Positions 8,462 to 19,979 of a DNA stretch of 64,000 nt are shown in pieces. The stretch lies in NCBI RefSeq assembly GCF_000227745.2, contig NC_018012.1:2774501-2838500 (forward strand), in the 5' to 3' direction. The notes under the pieces are model-generated. The model saw only the letters and a list, made by a program, of their open reading frames with translations. It did not search any database and had not been told where the DNA came from. Position numbers and translations under genes: made by a program. Origin of the DNA: Thiocystis violascens DSM 198. Lineage in GTDB: Bacteria; Pseudomonadota; Gammaproteobacteria; Chromatiales; Chromatiaceae. How positions within the stretch are numbered: position 1 is the stretch's first letter; each line of letters starts with the position of its first letter.

Positions 8462-9589
8462 ATGTCCTCGACTCAACCGCCCATTGCCGTTTTCGCCTCC
8501 TTCTCGGGGAGCGGCGGCGTCGAGCGCATGCTGATCAATCTGCTGCGCGGCTTCGTGGCTCTTGGCCAGCCGGTCGATTTGATTCTGGTCCGCGCCGAGA
8601 GCCCCCATTTGACCCGCCTGCCCGCGCAGGTCAATCAAATCCGCCTGGAGGAAAAACACACCTTTTTGGCGATCCCCGCGCTTGCCCGGTATTTGCGCGA
8701 GCGTCGTCCCGCGGCCCTGCTGGCGGTCAAGGACCGAGCCGGACGCGCGGCGGTGCTGGCGCGCATGCTGGCGCGGACCGAAACGCCCATCCTGCTGCGT
8801 CTCGGAACCAATCTGTCGACCGCCATGGCCGAGCGCACGCCCCCCGAGCGCTGGTTGCGCTATGCGCCGATCCGCCTGCTCTATCCGCGAATCGAGCGCA
8901 TCGTCGCCGTCTCCAATGGCGTCGCCGACGACACCGCGCGCATCGCCCGAATCCCGCGCGCGCGGATCGAGGTGATCCGCAACCCCGTCATCACCCCGGA
9001 GCTGGACACGCAGGCGGCTGCGTCCTGCGCGCATCCCTGGCTGGTGCCCGGTCAACCGCCGGTGATCCTGGGCGCGGGACGTCTGCAACGCCAGAAGGAT
9101 TTTCCGACCCTGATCCGCGCCTTCGCCCGGCTGCGCGCAACCCATGATTGCCGGCTGCTGATCCTTGGCGAGGGTTCCGGTCGTGCCAAGCTGGAGGCGC
9201 TGACCGCCAGACTGGGCCTCGCCGCCAGCGTCGACCTGCCCGGTTTTCAGACGAACCCCTACCCCTTTCTGGCGCGCGCCGGGTTATTCGTGCTGTCGTC
9301 CGCCTGGGAGGGTTCGCCCAATGTGCTGACCGAGGCCATGGCGCTCGGCGTTCCGGTGGTCGCGACGAACTGCCCGAGCGGTCCCTCCGAGATCCTGGAT
9401 GGCGGGCGTTATGGTCCCCTGGTGCCGGTCGGCGATGTCGCGGGTCTCGCCGAGGCGATGCGGGCGACGCTCGAAAATCCGCTCCCGTCGGCGGTTCTGC
9501 GCGGCGCCGTTGCGGAATATGAACAAAGTCGCAGCGCCGGGCGCTATCTGCGGGCACTCCGGAACGCCGCGAACGGCGCATTCGATTGA
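8462..9589 (+). CDS. Glycosyltransferase family 4
   Basis: A 375-aa GT-B glycosyltransferase. The N-terminal acceptor domain begins with a GSGGVERMLINLL glycine loop near residue 17. The C-terminal nucleotide-sugar domain has AGRLQRQKDFPTLIRAF near 203 and the EX7E signature in WEGSPNVLTEAMALGVPVVAT near 285, with GPSEIL after it. It resembles enzymes of lipopolysaccharide or exopolysaccharide assembly that transfer N-acetylgalactosamine-like sugars, but donor and acceptor cannot be read from sequence. It stands alone, divergent from the TDT unit and convergent with maeB. Its ribosome binding site is weak. Confidence 0.88.
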   Translation: MSSTQPPIAVFASFSGSGGVERMLINLLRGFVALGQPVDLILVRAESPHLTRLPAQVNQIRLEEKHTFLAIPALARYLRERRPAALLAVKDRAGRAAVLARMLARTETPILLRLGTNLSTAMAERTPPERWLRYAPIRLLYPRIERIVAVSNGVADDTARIARIPRARIEVIRNPVITPELDTQAAASCAHPWLVPGQPPVILGAGRLQRQKDFPTLIRAFARLRATHDCRLLILGEGSGRAKLEALTARLGLAASVDLPGFQTNPYPFLARAGLFVLSSAWEGSPNVLTEAMALGVPVVATNCPSGPSEILDGGRYGPLVPVGDVAGLAEAMRATLENPLPSAVLRGAVAEYEQSRSAGRYLRALRNAANGAFD

Positions 9590-9640
9590 AGCGCCCTCGG
9601 TTTTCAGGCGCGATGCTCGTCCAGACGGACAGTCGAAAAC

Positions 9641-11902
9641 TCAACCCGCCTGAACCACCGCCAACGCGGTCATGTTGAGCAGACCACGCACCGAGACGCT
9701 CGGGGTGACGATGTGGGCGGCATACTCGGTGCCCAGCAGCATGGGACCGAAGGCGCCGCCCTCGTTCAGCGAGCGCAGCAGGTTGAAGGCAATATTGGCT
9801 GCGTCCTGATTGGGCATGACGAGCAGATTGGCGCGTCCCGTCAGACGCGACTCCGGGAAGCGCGCCTCGCGTCCGATGGCATCGAAGGCGAGGTTGGCGT
9901 GCATCTCGCCTTCGACCTCCAACCCCGGATCCTGTTCGCGCAGCAGACGCACCGCCTCGTTCATCTTGGCGGCACCGGGCGAGTCGTCGCTGCCAAAATT
10001 GGAGTGCGACAGCAGCGCAACCTTGGGAACGAGGCCAAACCGTTTGACCTCCGCCGCGCAGAGTCGCGCGATCTCCGCCAGATCCTCGGCGCTCGGATCG
10101 ATCTGCACATAGGTATCGGCGATGAAGAGCGGACCGGCCGGAAGCACCAGCGCGCTCATGGCCGTGAGCCGCCGCACGCCGGGCGCGGTGCCGATGGCCT
10201 CCTCGACATGCTTGAGGTGACGGGCATAGCGTCCGACGATGCCACAGATCATGGCGTCGGCATCGCCGCAACGGACCATGGTCGCGGCCAGTACGGTCGG
10301 GTCGTTGCGGATGTATTCGCGCACTTCGTCGGGGGCATAACCACGACGCTTGACGCGGTCATAGAAGGTCTTCCAATGGGTCTCGAAGTTCGGATTCTCG
10401 CAAGGAACGACGAGGTCGAAATCGCGCTCGGGACGGATGCTCAGTCCTAACTCGCCAAGACGGTTGCCGATGACTTCCGGACGCCCGATCAACAGCGGTC
10501 GCGCGATGCCCTCGGCGACCGCCTGCTGGGCGACCTGGAGCACGCGCTCGTCCTCGCCCTCGGCGAAGATCACCCGCTTGGGCGCCATGCGGGCCTGATC
10601 GAAGACCGGCTTCATGGTCATGCCGGTGCGGAAGGCGCGATGGCGCAGCGACTGGCGGTAGGCGTCGAGGTCCGCGATGGGCCGGGTCGCGACCCCGCTC
10701 TCCATCGCCGCGCGGGCGACCGCCGGAGCCAGATGCTCCATCAGACGCGGATCGAAGGGCTTGGGGATCAGATACTCGGGGCCGAACTGGAGTTGATGGC
10801 CGCCATACGCCTTGCGCACGATGTCCGAAGGTTCGGCCATGGCCAGATCGGCGATGGCACGCACGCAGGCCGTCTTCATTGCCTCGTTGATCTCGCTCGC
10901 GCCGCAGTCGAGCGCGCCGCGGAAGATGAAGGGGAAACAGAGAACGTTGTTGACCTGATTGGGAAAATCGGAACGCCCGGTGGCGATGATGGCGTCCGGG
11001 CGCGCCGCGCGGGCGAGGTCGGGCATGATCTCGGGCACCGGATTGGCAAGCGCCATAATGATGGGCGCGTCCGCCATGCGGGACAGCCATTCCGCCTTCA
11101 GCACCCCGGCCGCCGATAGGCCGAGGAAGATATCCGCGCCCTCGATCGCCTGTTCCAGGGTGCGGTGCTCGGTGTCGATCGCGTATCGGCCCTTGTACTC
11201 GTCCATCTCCTTGACACGTCCCTGATGGACGACACCCGCGATGTCGGTCAGGGTGACATTGTCCTTGCGCAGACCGAGTTCGACCAGCAGATCCACGCAC
11301 GCCAGCGCGGCGGCCCCGGCGCCGGAAGTGACCAACCGCGCCTGGCCGATCTCCTTGCCGACCGCTCGCAGACCGTTGAGGATCGCCGCCGAGACGACGA
11401 TGGCGGTCCCGTGCTGGTCGTCATGGAAAACCGGGATCCCCATGCGCGCCTTGAGCGCGCGCTCGATGACGAAACATTCCGGCGCCTTGATGTCTTCCAG
11501 ATTGATGCCGCCGAAGCTGGGTTCGAGCCGGGCCACGGTCTCGATGAAGGCTTGCGGGTCGCGCTCCTCGATCTCGATATCGAACACGTCGATATCGGCG
11601 AACTGTTTGAACAGCACCGCCTTGCCTTCCATCACCGGCTTGGAGGCCAGCGCGCCGATGGCGCCCAGACCCAGCACGGCGGTGCCATTGGTGATGACCG
11701 CGACCAGATTGCCCCGCGAGGTGTAGTGCGAGGCGTTGAGCGGATCGCGCTCGATCTCGCGGCAGGCGGCGGCGACGCCGGGCGAATAGGCCAGGGCCAG
11801 ATCGCGCTGATTGGCGAGCGGCTTGGTGGCCTTGATCTCCAGTTTGCCAGGCTTGGGATAGCGATGATAATCGAGTGCGCTCTGGTCGAGTTCGTCTGAC
11901 AT
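9641..11902 (-). CDS. maeB: NADP-dependent malic enzyme (MaeB type, with phosphotransacetylase domain)
   Basis: Decarboxylates malate to pyruvate with NADP reduction. The 753-aa length and layout match MaeB: malic enzyme domain about 1-425 ([54 protein letters not shown]-fold around [15 protein letters not shown]) and a C-terminal phosphotransacetylase-like domain about 430-753, regulatory and usually inactive in this family ([26 protein letters not shown]). A GGAG site precedes the ATG. It is convergent with the GT4 gene and looks monocistronic. In an autotroph it would connect C4 acids to pyruvate and supply NADPH. Confidence 0.95.
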   Translation of the reverse strand: MSDELDQSALDYHRYPKPGKLEIKATKPLANQRDLALAYSPGVAAACREIERDPLNASHYTSRGNLVAVITNGTAVLGLGAIGALASKPVMEGKAVLFKQFADIDVFDIEIEERDPQAFIETVARLEPSFGGINLEDIKAPECFVIERALKARMGIPVFHDDQHGTAIVVSAAILNGLRAVGKEIGQARLVTSGAGAAALACVDLLVELGLRKDNVTLTDIAGVVHQGRVKEMDEYKGRYAIDTEHRTLEQAIEGADIFLGLSAAGVLKAEWLSRMADAPIIMALANPVPEIMPDLARAARPDAIIATGRSDFPNQVNNVLCFPFIFRGALDCGASEINEAMKTACVRAIADLAMAEPSDIVRKAYGGHQLQFGPEYLIPKPFDPRLMEHLAPAVARAAMESGVATRPIADLDAYRQSLRHRAFRTGMTMKPVFDQARMAPKRVIFAEGEDERVLQVAQQAVAEGIARPLLIGRPEVIGNRLGELGLSIRPERDFDLVVPCENPNFETHWKTFYDRVKRRGYAPDEVREYIRNDPTVLAATMVRCGDADAMICGIVGRYARHLKHVEEAIGTAPGVRRLTAMSALVLPAGPLFIADTYVQIDPSAEDLAEIARLCAAEVKRFGLVPKVALLSHSNFGSDDSPGAAKMNEAVRLLREQDPGLEVEGEMHANLAFDAIGREARFPESRLTGRANLLVMPNQDAANIAFNLLRSLNEGGAFGPMLLGTEYAAHIVTPSVSVRGLLNMTALAVVQAG

Positions 11903-12329
11903 CTGGATCTCCGGAAATGGTTTGGTGGCGCCGTGGCCTGTGACCGGCCTTTACGGTTCGATGATGCAGTGCAGCATGTTACCGCAAAGCCCTAGCGCGC
12001 AGGCATCGCGCCGCGGGCGAGCACTGCGATAACGTTGATCCCTGTAGCGACATTCCGGGGAACCCCATGCGTGTATAGGTTGCAAAATGGGGCAACAGCC
12101 TCGCCGTGCGCCTTCCTGGTTCTCGACCTTTTCGAGCGGCTCGGCCCCGTCTCCTGAAGCCGTTCGTGGTTCGAGTGCCTCACCACGAACGGCTTCAGGA
12201 GACGGCGAACGTCAGTCCACACTGAAAATTGCAGGCATCCGCGGTTGGCGGTAGTCAATCGCCGTCCGACCGATTAGGATCGCGTGATCATTCGCAACGA
12301 CGCCGAATCATACTGGACGCGCTTCAATC
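11903..12329. other. Intergenic region between maeB and trkA
   Basis: Divergent promoter space of 427 bp for maeB (minus) and trkA (plus). It contains the 24-bp-arm inverted repeat at 12147-12205. A short minus-strand frame across 11992-12258 reads through that palindrome and is not convincing as a gene. Confidence 0.5.
12147..12205. repeat. Perfect inverted repeat, 24-bp arms, 11-nt loop (family A core)
   Basis: Left arm 12147-12170 and right arm 12182-12205 are exact complements around an 11-nt loop. The arms contain TGAAGCCGTTCGTGGT, the core palindrome of family A repeats found at 21533, 46681, 50171, 52790, 58236 and 60213. Here the arms are perfectly matched and the loop is short, so it would form a very stable hairpin or cruciform. 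Confidence 0.9.
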
Positions 12330-13739
12330 GTGAAGATCATCATTCTGGGCGCCGGTCAGGTCGGCGCGTCGGTGGCCGAAAGCCTGGTCTCCGAAGCCAA
12401 CGAAATCACCGTCATCGACACCGACACCCGGCGCCTGCGCCAATTGCAGGATCATCTGGATCTACGTACCGTGGCCGGGAACGCGGCGTTGCCCTCGGTG
12501 CTGCGCCAGGCTGGGGCCGAGGATACCGACCTGCTGATCGCCGTCACCCAGAGCGATCAGACCAATCTCTGCGCCTGCCGCACCGCCGACACCCTCTTCA
12601 AGATCCCGACCAAGATCGCGCGGCTGCGCTCGGCCGATTACGCCCAGCATCCCGAGCTACTGGACGGCAGGAATTTCGCGGTGGACTTCAGCATCTGCCC
12701 GGAGCAGATCGTCACCGATTATCTTCTCAAGCTGATCGGATTTCCCGAGGCGCTGCAAGTGCTCGAATTCGCCGACGGCATGGTCAGTCTGGTCGCCGCG
12801 CGCGCCCTGGCGGGCGGTCCGCTGGTCGGACATCCGGTCTCCGACCTGCGCCGCCACATGCCGAGGATCGACGCCCGCATCGCCGCCATCTACCGCGGGG
12901 ATCAGCCCATCGTGCCCGAGGGCGACACCCTGATCGAGGCGGGCGACGAGGTCTTTTTCCTGGCGGCAACCCGCGACATCCGTCAGGTGATGAGCGAGTT
13001 GCGCCGCCGCGACCAGCCGACGCGACGGATCATGATCGCGGGCGGCGGCAACATCGGCTCCCGGCTGGCGGGCGTCGCGCAGGAGCGCTATCAGGTCAAG
13101 GTGATCGAGGCCGATGAGGCGCGCGCCCGGGAACTCGGCGCCACCCTGACGCAGTCGCTGGTGTTGCATGGCGACGCCACGGACGAGAACCTGCTCGCCG
13201 CCGAGAATATCGAGGAAATGGACATCTTCCTTGCCCTGACCAACGACGACGAAAACAACATCCTGGCCGCGCTGCTGGCCAAGAGTCTCGGCGCGCGCCG
13301 CGTACTGGCCCTGATCAATCGGCGCGCCTACGCGGATCTGCTCCAGGCCGACCGCATCGATATCGCCCTCTCGCCGGCCCAGATCTCCATCGGCTCGCTG
13401 CTCGCGCATGTGCGCCGCGGCGACGTGGCGGCGGTGCACAGTCTGCGCCGGGGGGCGGCGGAGGCGCTGGAATTCGTGGTCCATGGCGACCTCACCACCT
13501 CCAAGGTGATCGGTCGGCGGATCCACGACCTGGACTTGCCCAAGGGGGCCAGCATCGGCGCCATCGTGCGCGGGGTCAGCCGCGACATTCCAGGCGCCAG
13601 CCTGCGTCTCGGTCAGGTGCTGATCGCCCATGGCGACACACTCATCGAGCCCGAGGATCATGTCATCCTCTTCCTGGCGAGCAAGGATCTGGTGCCCAAG
13701 GTCGAACGCTATTTCCAGGTCGGTCTGGCCTTTTTCTGA
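12330..13739 (+). CDS. trkA: Trk potassium uptake regulatory protein TrkA
   Basis: TrkA is the cytoplasmic NAD(H)- and nucleotide-binding ring that gates the TrkH potassium channel. The 469-aa protein is a tandem of two RCK units: Rossmann fold 1 (IILGAGQVGASVAESL, residues 3-18) with a TrkA_C domain near 140-225, and Rossmann fold 2 (IMIAGGGNIGSRLAG near 233) with a second TrkA_C domain near 375-465. It starts with GTG at 12330 and has no obvious ribosome binding site. The stop overlaps the trkH start by one base (TGATG), which indicates translational coupling. Confidence 0.95.
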   Translation: MKIIILGAGQVGASVAESLVSEANEITVIDTDTRRLRQLQDHLDLRTVAGNAALPSVLRQAGAEDTDLLIAVTQSDQTNLCACRTADTLFKIPTKIARLRSADYAQHPELLDGRNFAVDFSICPEQIVTDYLLKLIGFPEALQVLEFADGMVSLVAARALAGGPLVGHPVSDLRRHMPRIDARIAAIYRGDQPIVPEGDTLIEAGDEVFFLAATRDIRQVMSELRRRDQPTRRIMIAGGGNIGSRLAGVAQERYQVKVIEADEARARELGATLTQSLVLHGDATDENLLAAENIEEMDIFLALTNDDENNILAALLAKSLGARRVLALINRRAYADLLQADRIDIALSPAQISIGSLLAHVRRGDVAAVHSLRRGAAEALEFVVHGDLTTSKVIGRRIHDLDLPKGASIGAIVRGVSRDIPGASLRLGQVLIAHGDTLIEPEDHVILFLASKDLVPKVERYFQVGLAFF

Positions 13740-15193
13740 TGCGCTCGCTGCTCTCGGTCGCCAATGTCCTGGGGCGCCTGCTGATGATCTTCGGCATCGC
13801 CTATCTGATGCCGATCGTCTGCGCGGTCGTGTATCGCGACGGCACCCTGCTCACCTTCGTGGTCAGTCTGGGCGCCTGCCTGATCGCCGGTGGCGCGCTC
13901 ACGCTCTCGACCCGAGGGTATCAGGCGGAATTGAAGGCCCGCGATGGCTTCATCCTGGTGGCCCTGGCCTGGACGCTCACCGCCGCTATCGCCACCGTGC
14001 CGCTCATCCTGCATGAGCAACTCTCCTTCACCGATGCCTTCTTCGAGACCATGTCCGGGATGACCACGACCGGCGCCACGGTGATGGTCGGACTCGATAC
14101 CGTGGCTCCCACCATCAATCTCTGGCGTCATGAACTCAACTGGCTGGGCGGCATGGGCATCATCGTACTGGCGGTCGCCATCCTGCCCATGCTCGGCGTC
14201 GGCGGCATGCAATTGTTTCGCGCCGAGGTTCCCGGACCCATCAAGGACGCCCGGCTCACCGCCCGCATCGCCGACACCGCCGCGGTGCTCTGGAGCGTGT
14301 ACTTCGTCATCACGCTCGCCTGCGCACTGAGCCTGCGACTGGCTGGCATGGGCTGGTTCGATGCCATCTGTCACGCCTTCTCGGCGCTCAGCCTGGGCGG
14401 CTTTTCCACACGCGACGCCAGCGTCGGCGCCTTCGATTCGCCCCTCATCGAGGGGGTTCTGATCTTTTTCATGGTGGTGGCCGCCCTGAACTTCGCCACC
14501 CACTTTACCGTCTGGCGCGAACGCAGCTTCCGGCCCTATTGGCGCGACGCGGAGGTCAAGGGGGTGCTGTCCGTGCTGCTGGTCAGTTGTCTCGGCTGCG
14601 CAGTCTATCTCTGGCTCGGCGAGGTCTACGCCAGCTTCTGGACCGCCCTGCGCCATGTCAGTTTCAATCTGGTCTCGATCGCGACCGACTGCGGTTTCGT
14701 CAGCACGGACTATGCCCTCTGGCCAACCTTCGTCCCCTTCTGGATGCTCTTTCTGTCCGCGCTCACCGCCAGCTCCGGCTCGACCGGTGGCGGCATCAAG
14801 ATGATCCGCACCCTGATCTTGGTGCGCCAAAGCTCGCGCGAACTGACCCGGCTGCTGCATCCAGCGCTCGCGGCCCCAGTCACGGTCGGCGGGATGGCCG
14901 TTCCCAACCGCGTGGTCGTGGCCATCCTGGGGTTCATCTTTCTCTATTTCATGAGCATCGTGGCCATGACCTTCCTGCTCATCTTCGGCGGGCTCGATTT
15001 CATCTCGGCCTTCAGCGCGGTCATCGCCTGCATCAACAACATGGGCCCCGGACTCGGACAGGTCGGACCCGCGGCCAACTATGCCGGCCTGACCGACTAC
15101 GATCTCTGGGTGTTGAGCTTTACCATGCTGCTCGGCCGGCTGGAGGTCTTCTCGCTGCTGATCCTCTTGACGCCGATGTTCTGGCGGAAATAG
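13739..15193 (+). CDS. trkH: Trk potassium uptake channel TrkH
   Basis: The membrane subunit of low-affinity potassium uptake, 484 aa. It has about ten membrane helices and the four pore-loop repeats with selectivity-filter glycines: SGMTTTGAT near 104, SALSLGGFST near 218, TDCGF near 318 and INNMGPGLGQVG near 430. The family landmark WLGGMGIIVLAVAILP follows the first pore loop. The start overlaps the trkA stop by one base. Two family B repeats lie just downstream, before convergent proB. Confidence 0.95.
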   Translation: MRSLLSVANVLGRLLMIFGIAYLMPIVCAVVYRDGTLLTFVVSLGACLIAGGALTLSTRGYQAELKARDGFILVALAWTLTAAIATVPLILHEQLSFTDAFFETMSGMTTTGATVMVGLDTVAPTINLWRHELNWLGGMGIIVLAVAILPMLGVGGMQLFRAEVPGPIKDARLTARIADTAAVLWSVYFVITLACALSLRLAGMGWFDAICHAFSALSLGGFSTRDASVGAFDSPLIEGVLIFFMVVAALNFATHFTVWRERSFRPYWRDAEVKGVLSVLLVSCLGCAVYLWLGEVYASFWTALRHVSFNLVSIATDCGFVSTDYALWPTFVPFWMLFLSALTASSGSTGGGIKMIRTLILVRQSSRELTRLLHPALAAPVTVGGMAVPNRVVVAILGFIFLYFMSIVAMTFLLIFGGLDFISAFSAVIACINNMGPGLGQVGPAANYAGLTDYDLWVLSFTMLLGRLEVFSLLILLTPMFWRK

Positions 15194-15217
15194 CCTGAGG
15201 GCCTTTGAAGACTTGCT

Positions 15218-15300
15218 AAACCGCGTCCAGCGCGACATGCGTAATTTTCAGTTTGTGTGTGGCTCTGGGGATTTCACCAGCCTCACGAGAGACGCGGTTT
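15218..15300. repeat. Family B repeat, copy 1
   Basis: Starts with AAACCGCGTC (15218-15227) and ends with its complement GACGCGGTTT (15291-15300), giving a terminal inverted repeat around about 63 bp. The interior differs from the other family B copies. Confidence 0.7.
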
Positions 15301-15325
15301 AAAATTTTATCTTTTTTAATATCTT

Positions 15326-15408
15326 AAACCGCGTCCGCTCCGACTATCGTCGATGCGGCCAAGGTTACTCCAATCCAAAACATCGCATACCGCACTGGAC
15401 GCGGTTTA
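15326..15408. repeat. Family B repeat, copy 2
   Basis: Starts with AAACCGCGTC and ends with GACGCGGTTTA. The interior (TCGTCGATGCGGCCAAG, then CCAATCCAAAACATCGCATA) is close to that of 43050-43143. Its last bases supply the TAA stop of minus-strand proB. It is separated from copy 1 by an AT-rich spacer of about 25 bp. Confidence 0.8.
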
Positions 15409-16530
15409 CAAGATCACCAGGTTGTCGCGGTGGATCAATTCCTGATCGTCCAGGTAGCCCAAAATCGCCTCGAAACGGGCCGACGATTGCCCCTTGATGC
15501 GGTCCGCCTCCACGGCGTCATAATTGATCAGACCGCGCGCGATCTCCTTCCCGGTCTCGTCGACACAGGACACGACCTCGCCGCGATTGAATTTCCCCCG
15601 TACCTCCCGAACCCCAACCGCAAGCAGGCTGGTGCCTTTTTCGCGCAAGGCATTGACCGCGCCGGCATCCAGGATGAGTCGCCCGCGCGATTGCAAATGG
15701 CCGGCGAGCCACTGCTTGCGCGCGGCCTGCGGCCCCTGGAACGGGATCAGCAGGGTGCCCGCTGGCTCGCCGCGACCGATGCGGGTCAGCACCTCGACAC
15801 CGCGTCCGGGGGCGATGACGGTCGGCGTGCCGGAGCGCGCCGCCAGCCGCGCCGCGCGCACCTTGGTCACCATGCCACCGGTTCCGAGTCCGGTCACGCT
15901 GCCGCCGGCGACCTCGTCCAGCAGTGGGTCGTCGACCCAGGTCTCGGCGATCAGGCGTGCATCGGGGTTGAAACGGGGATCCCGATCAAAGAGCCCATCC
16001 TGGTCGGTAAGCAGGATCAGCAGATCGGCCTCGATCAGATTGGCGACCAGCGCGGCGAGGGTGTCGTTGTCGCCGAAACGGAGTTCGTCGGTCGCGACCG
16101 TGTCGTTTTCGTTGATGACCGGGATCACGCCGAGCTTGAGCAGGGTGCGCAGGGTGCTGCGGGCATTGAGATAGCGGACACGATCAGCGAGATCGTCGCG
16201 CGTCAGGAGCACTTGGGCGGTGTGCAGTCCACGGGCCTGAAAACAAGCCTCATAGGCGCGCACCAATCCCATCTGGCCGACGGCGGCCGCGGCCTGGAGT
16301 TCGTGTAGCGCCTTGGGGCGTTGTCGCCAACCCATCCGGGCCATGCCTTCCGCCACCGCGCCGGAGGACACCAGCACGACCTCGCCGCCCGCCAGGCGAC
16401 GCGCCGCCATCTGTTCGACCCAAGGCACGAGCATCTCGCGCTCCAGGCCGTGACCGTCCTGCGTCAGCAGCGCACTGCCGATTTTGACGACCCAGCGGCG
16501 GGTGTTGGACAGGGTTTCGCGGGTAATCAT
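15406..16530 (-). CDS. proB: Glutamate 5-kinase ProB
   Basis: Phosphorylates glutamate in the first step of proline synthesis. The 374-aa protein has an amino acid kinase domain (about 8-265; [56 protein letters not shown]) and a C-terminal PUA domain (about 280-360). It is last in the rplU-rpmA-obgE-proB cluster, 18 bp after obgE. Its TAA stop lies within a family B repeat, so its downstream region has been replaced by that element. Confidence 0.95.
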   Translation of the reverse strand: MITRETLSNTRRWVVKIGSALLTQDGHGLEREMLVPWVEQMAARRLAGGEVVLVSSGAVAEGMARMGWRQRPKALHELQAAAAVGQMGLVRAYEACFQARGLHTAQVLLTRDDLADRVRYLNARSTLRTLLKLGVIPVINENDTVATDELRFGDNDTLAALVANLIEADLLILLTDQDGLFDRDPRFNPDARLIAETWVDDPLLDEVAGGSVTGLGTGGMVTKVRAARLAARSGTPTVIAPGRGVEVLTRIGRGEPAGTLLIPFQGPQAARKQWLAGHLQSRGRLILDAGAVNALREKGTSLLAVGVREVRGKFNRGEVVSCVDETGKEIARGLINYDAVEADRIKGQSSARFEAILGYLDDQELIHRDNLVIL

Positions 16531-16548
16531 GGCGAGAGCAACCGAGAA

Positions 16549-17736
<1,188 letters not shown>

Positions 17737-17784
17737 TCACCGCTTGACGCCCATGACAGGCGAACGCCGCTCCCAACGGGGAAA

Positions 17785-18042
17785 TCAGGCGCTCTCGACA
17801 GTGACGAACTTACGGTTTTTCGGCCCCTGCACCACGAATTTCACGACACCGTCGCGCAGCGCGAACAAGGTGTGATCCCGACCGCAACCGACGTTGACGC
17901 CATTGTGAAACTTGGTGCCACGCTGGCGGATGATGATGCTGCCTGCCGTGACGGTTTGACCGCCAAACACCTTGACGCCTAAGCGTTTGGATTCGGAATC
18001 GCGACCGTTGCGTGAACTGCCGCCTGCTTTTTTATGTGCCAT
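17785..18042 (-). CDS. rpmA: 50S ribosomal protein L27
   Basis: An 85-aa protein starting [18 protein letters not shown], the conserved L27 N-terminus that reaches the peptidyl transferase centre. The [20 protein letters not shown] core is typical. It begins 13 bp after rplU and is followed by a terminator hairpin. Confidence 0.97.
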   Translation of the reverse strand: MAHKKAGGSSRNGRDSESKRLGVKVFGGQTVTAGSIIIRQRGTKFHNGVNVGCGRDHTLFALRDGVVKFVVQGPKNRKFVTVESA

Positions 18043-18055
18043 CGGAGCCTACTCC

Positions 18056-18370
18056 TCAACCGGCGCTGATGCTGACGATCTTGAGCGCAGTAAACCATTG
18101 ACGATGGCCCTGGCGCTTCAGATAGTGCTTGCGACGGCGAAATTTAACGATCTTGACCTTTTTCGCTCGCCCGTGACTTTCGACCGTCGCGGTTACCCTG
18201 ACACCGTCGAGATAGGGCTTGCCGACCTTGACGTCATCGCCATCGGCGACCATCAGAACCTGGTCGATGTCGATGCTCGCGCCAGCCTCGGCAAGGAGCT
18301 TCTCCACTTTAACCGTATCACCTTCGGAAACCCGGTATTGTTTACCGCCGGTTTGAATGACCGCGTACAT
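18056..18370 (-). CDS. rplU: 50S ribosomal protein L21
   Basis: A 104-aa protein with the L21 start [18 protein letters not shown] and the basic C-terminal [21 protein letters not shown] rRNA-binding segment. The ATG at 18370 was chosen because L21 proteins begin with this sequence; the longer frame upstream is not conserved. It is divergent from ispB, as in many gammaproteobacteria, and is the first gene of the rplU-rpmA-obgE-proB cluster. Confidence 0.97.
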   Translation of the reverse strand: MYAVIQTGGKQYRVSEGDTVKVEKLLAEAGASIDIDQVLMVADGDDVKVGKPYLDGVRVTATVESHGRAKKVKIVKFRRRKHYLKRQGHRQWFTALKIVSISAG

Positions 18371-18681
18371 GTCTGAAAATCCCCAGGACTGTTCGGAATT
18401 GTCGACGCCCGGCGCCGGAACAAAGAAGCGGAAGCATAACCGAAGAGGCACTACGCGTCAATCGTTTAGATCGACGAAACGACTCGACTTCACCCGGGCG
18501 GACCGCAATTCGGAAACCGCCACGGTAGAGTTCCTCGATCGGCAGTCGACCGGGACAACCGAATTGGCGTAACCTTGGCTTCATCGACATGAAATCCAAA
18601 TATAACCCTGAGCAGGCAGCTTGACAGTCGCCCGCGCCGCACCTAGGATCGGCCGCCATCATCGACAGACCCCAGATACCC

Positions 18682-19650
18682 ATGGATCTCTCCACGATTC
18701 GACACCCTGTCGCCGAGGACTCGAAGGCCGTGGACGCCTTGATCCTGCGCCGACTCCAGTCTGATGTTGTCCTGATCAACCAGATCGGTCACTACATCGT
18801 CAACAGCGGCGGCAAGCGTCTGCGCCCGCTGTGCGTGCTGCTCGCCGCGCGCGCCTGCGGCTACGAGGGAGAGCGTCACATCGATCTTGCCGCCGTCGTC
18901 GAATTCATTCACACCTCCACCCTGCTGCACGACGATGTCGTCGACGGCTCCGAACTGCGCCGCAATCGCGAGACCGCCAACGTCGTCTGGGGCAATGACG
19001 CCAGCGTGCTGGTGGGCGATTTCCTCTACTCGCGCGCCTTTGAAATGATGGTCGACGTCGGCAGCATGCGCGTGATGGAAGTGCTGGCGCACGCGACCAA
19101 CCGCATCGCCGAGGGCGAGGTGCTGCAACTGCTCAACGAGCGCGACCCGGACACCGACGAGGCGCGTTACATGGAAGTCATCACCCGCAAGACCGCCACC
19201 CTGTTCGAGGCGGGGGTTCGGCTCGGCGCCGTGCTGGCCGGCTCGTCGTCCGTGATCGAGAAGGCCGCCGCCGACTATGGCCTGAGCCTCGGGATCGCCT
19301 TCCAGTTGATCGACGACGCGCTCGATTACAGCGTCGACAATGCCGAACTGGGAAAAAATGTGGGCGACGACCTGGACGAAGGCAAGCCCACGCTGCCCGT
19401 GATCCGGGCCATGGCTGTCGGCACCCCGGAGCAGCGCGCGCTGCTGCGTGACGCCATCGAAAACGGCGGACGCGACCGGATCGATGTCGTGGTCGAGGCG
19501 ATTGCGTCGACCGATGCGATCGCCTACACTACCCAGCTTGCAAAAACCTACGTGACGCGGGCAAGGGATGCGCTCGAAGCCCTGCCCGCTTCCGCGGCAA
19601 CCGAGGCTCTCGCCATGATGGCGGATTTTGCGGTCAGTCGCACGCATTGA
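18682..19650 (+). CDS. ispB: Octaprenyl diphosphate synthase IspB
   Basis: A trans-isoprenyl diphosphate synthase that makes the side chain of ubiquinone or menaquinone. The 322-aa helical protein has the first Asp-rich motif in LLHDDVVDGSELRR (near 85) and the second in QLIDDALDYS (near 211), plus GGKRLRP near 47. The position next to rplU on the opposite strand matches the E. coli arrangement. tRNA-Pro follows 15 bp downstream. Confidence 0.95.
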   Translation: MDLSTIRHPVAEDSKAVDALILRRLQSDVVLINQIGHYIVNSGGKRLRPLCVLLAARACGYEGERHIDLAAVVEFIHTSTLLHDDVVDGSELRRNRETANVVWGNDASVLVGDFLYSRAFEMMVDVGSMRVMEVLAHATNRIAEGEVLQLLNERDPDTDEARYMEVITRKTATLFEAGVRLGAVLAGSSSVIEKAAADYGLSLGIAFQLIDDALDYSVDNAELGKNVGDDLDEGKPTLPVIRAMAVGTPEQRALLRDAIENGGRDRIDVVVEAIASTDAIAYTTQLAKTYVTRARDALEALPASAATEALAMMADFAVSRTH

Positions 19651-19665
19651 CGATTTACCCGTTTT

Positions 19666-19742
19666 CGGGGTGTAGCTCAGCTTGGTAGAGCGCTGTCTTC
19701 GGGAGGCAGAAGTCGCAGGTTCGAATCCTGTCACCCCGACCA
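19666..19742 (+). tRNA. tRNA-Pro (anticodon CGG)
   Basis: A 77-nt cloverleaf: acceptor CGGGGTG paired with CACCCCG, D arm GCTC/GAGC, anticodon stem CTGTC/GGCAG with loop TTCGGGA (anticodon CGG), T arm GCAGG-TTCGAAT-CCTGT, and an encoded CCA end. C1-G72 is the bacterial tRNA-Pro identity pair. It is followed by a terminator hairpin and lies at the edge of a rearranged zone. Confidence 0.97.
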
Positions 19743-19759
19743 ACATTCACGATTTAAAT

Positions 19760-19784
19760 AAGCCGCTTAACAGCGGCTTTTTCA
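19760..19784 (+). terminator. Rho-independent terminator after tRNA-Pro
   Basis: AAGCCGCT, loop TAAC, AGCGGCTT and then a T run: an 8-bp stem with a four-base loop, 17 bp after the tRNA CCA end. Confidence 0.85.
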
Positions 19785-19845
19785 TGTCGCCCAAGTCGCT
19801 TTTCTGAGGAGAGTCCGGGCAGTGACTGGCGCGAAACCGTGTGCG

Positions 19846-19972
19846 TGGGAATCACCCTCTCCTCCAGCGCCTGAAAGGCCGCCGGATCGCGGAAAAAGTT
19901 GGTGACGCCGATCAAGAGATCGCGAAACAGGGCGTTCAACTCGGCGGGAGTCTGCCGCAGATCGCGCCTCAT
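19846..19972 (-). pseudogene. cheR methyltransferase fragment
   Basis: About 42 codons read [18 protein letters not shown] and EERVIP, matching the conserved CheR segment that in the intact CheB-CheR fusion of this window (55057-58194) reads FQDLLVGVSCFFRDPEAF. After VIP the similarity stops. There is no N- or C-terminal methyltransferase sequence, so this is a relic, not a gene. It begins within 30 bp of the end of a truncated GGDEF gene, in another frame. Confidence 0.7.
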
Positions 19973-19979
19973 TGAGTGC

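Noticed and set aside
11992-12258. 88-codon minus-strand frame between maeB and trkA
   Set aside because: It reads through the perfect palindrome and lacks a start signal or family match.
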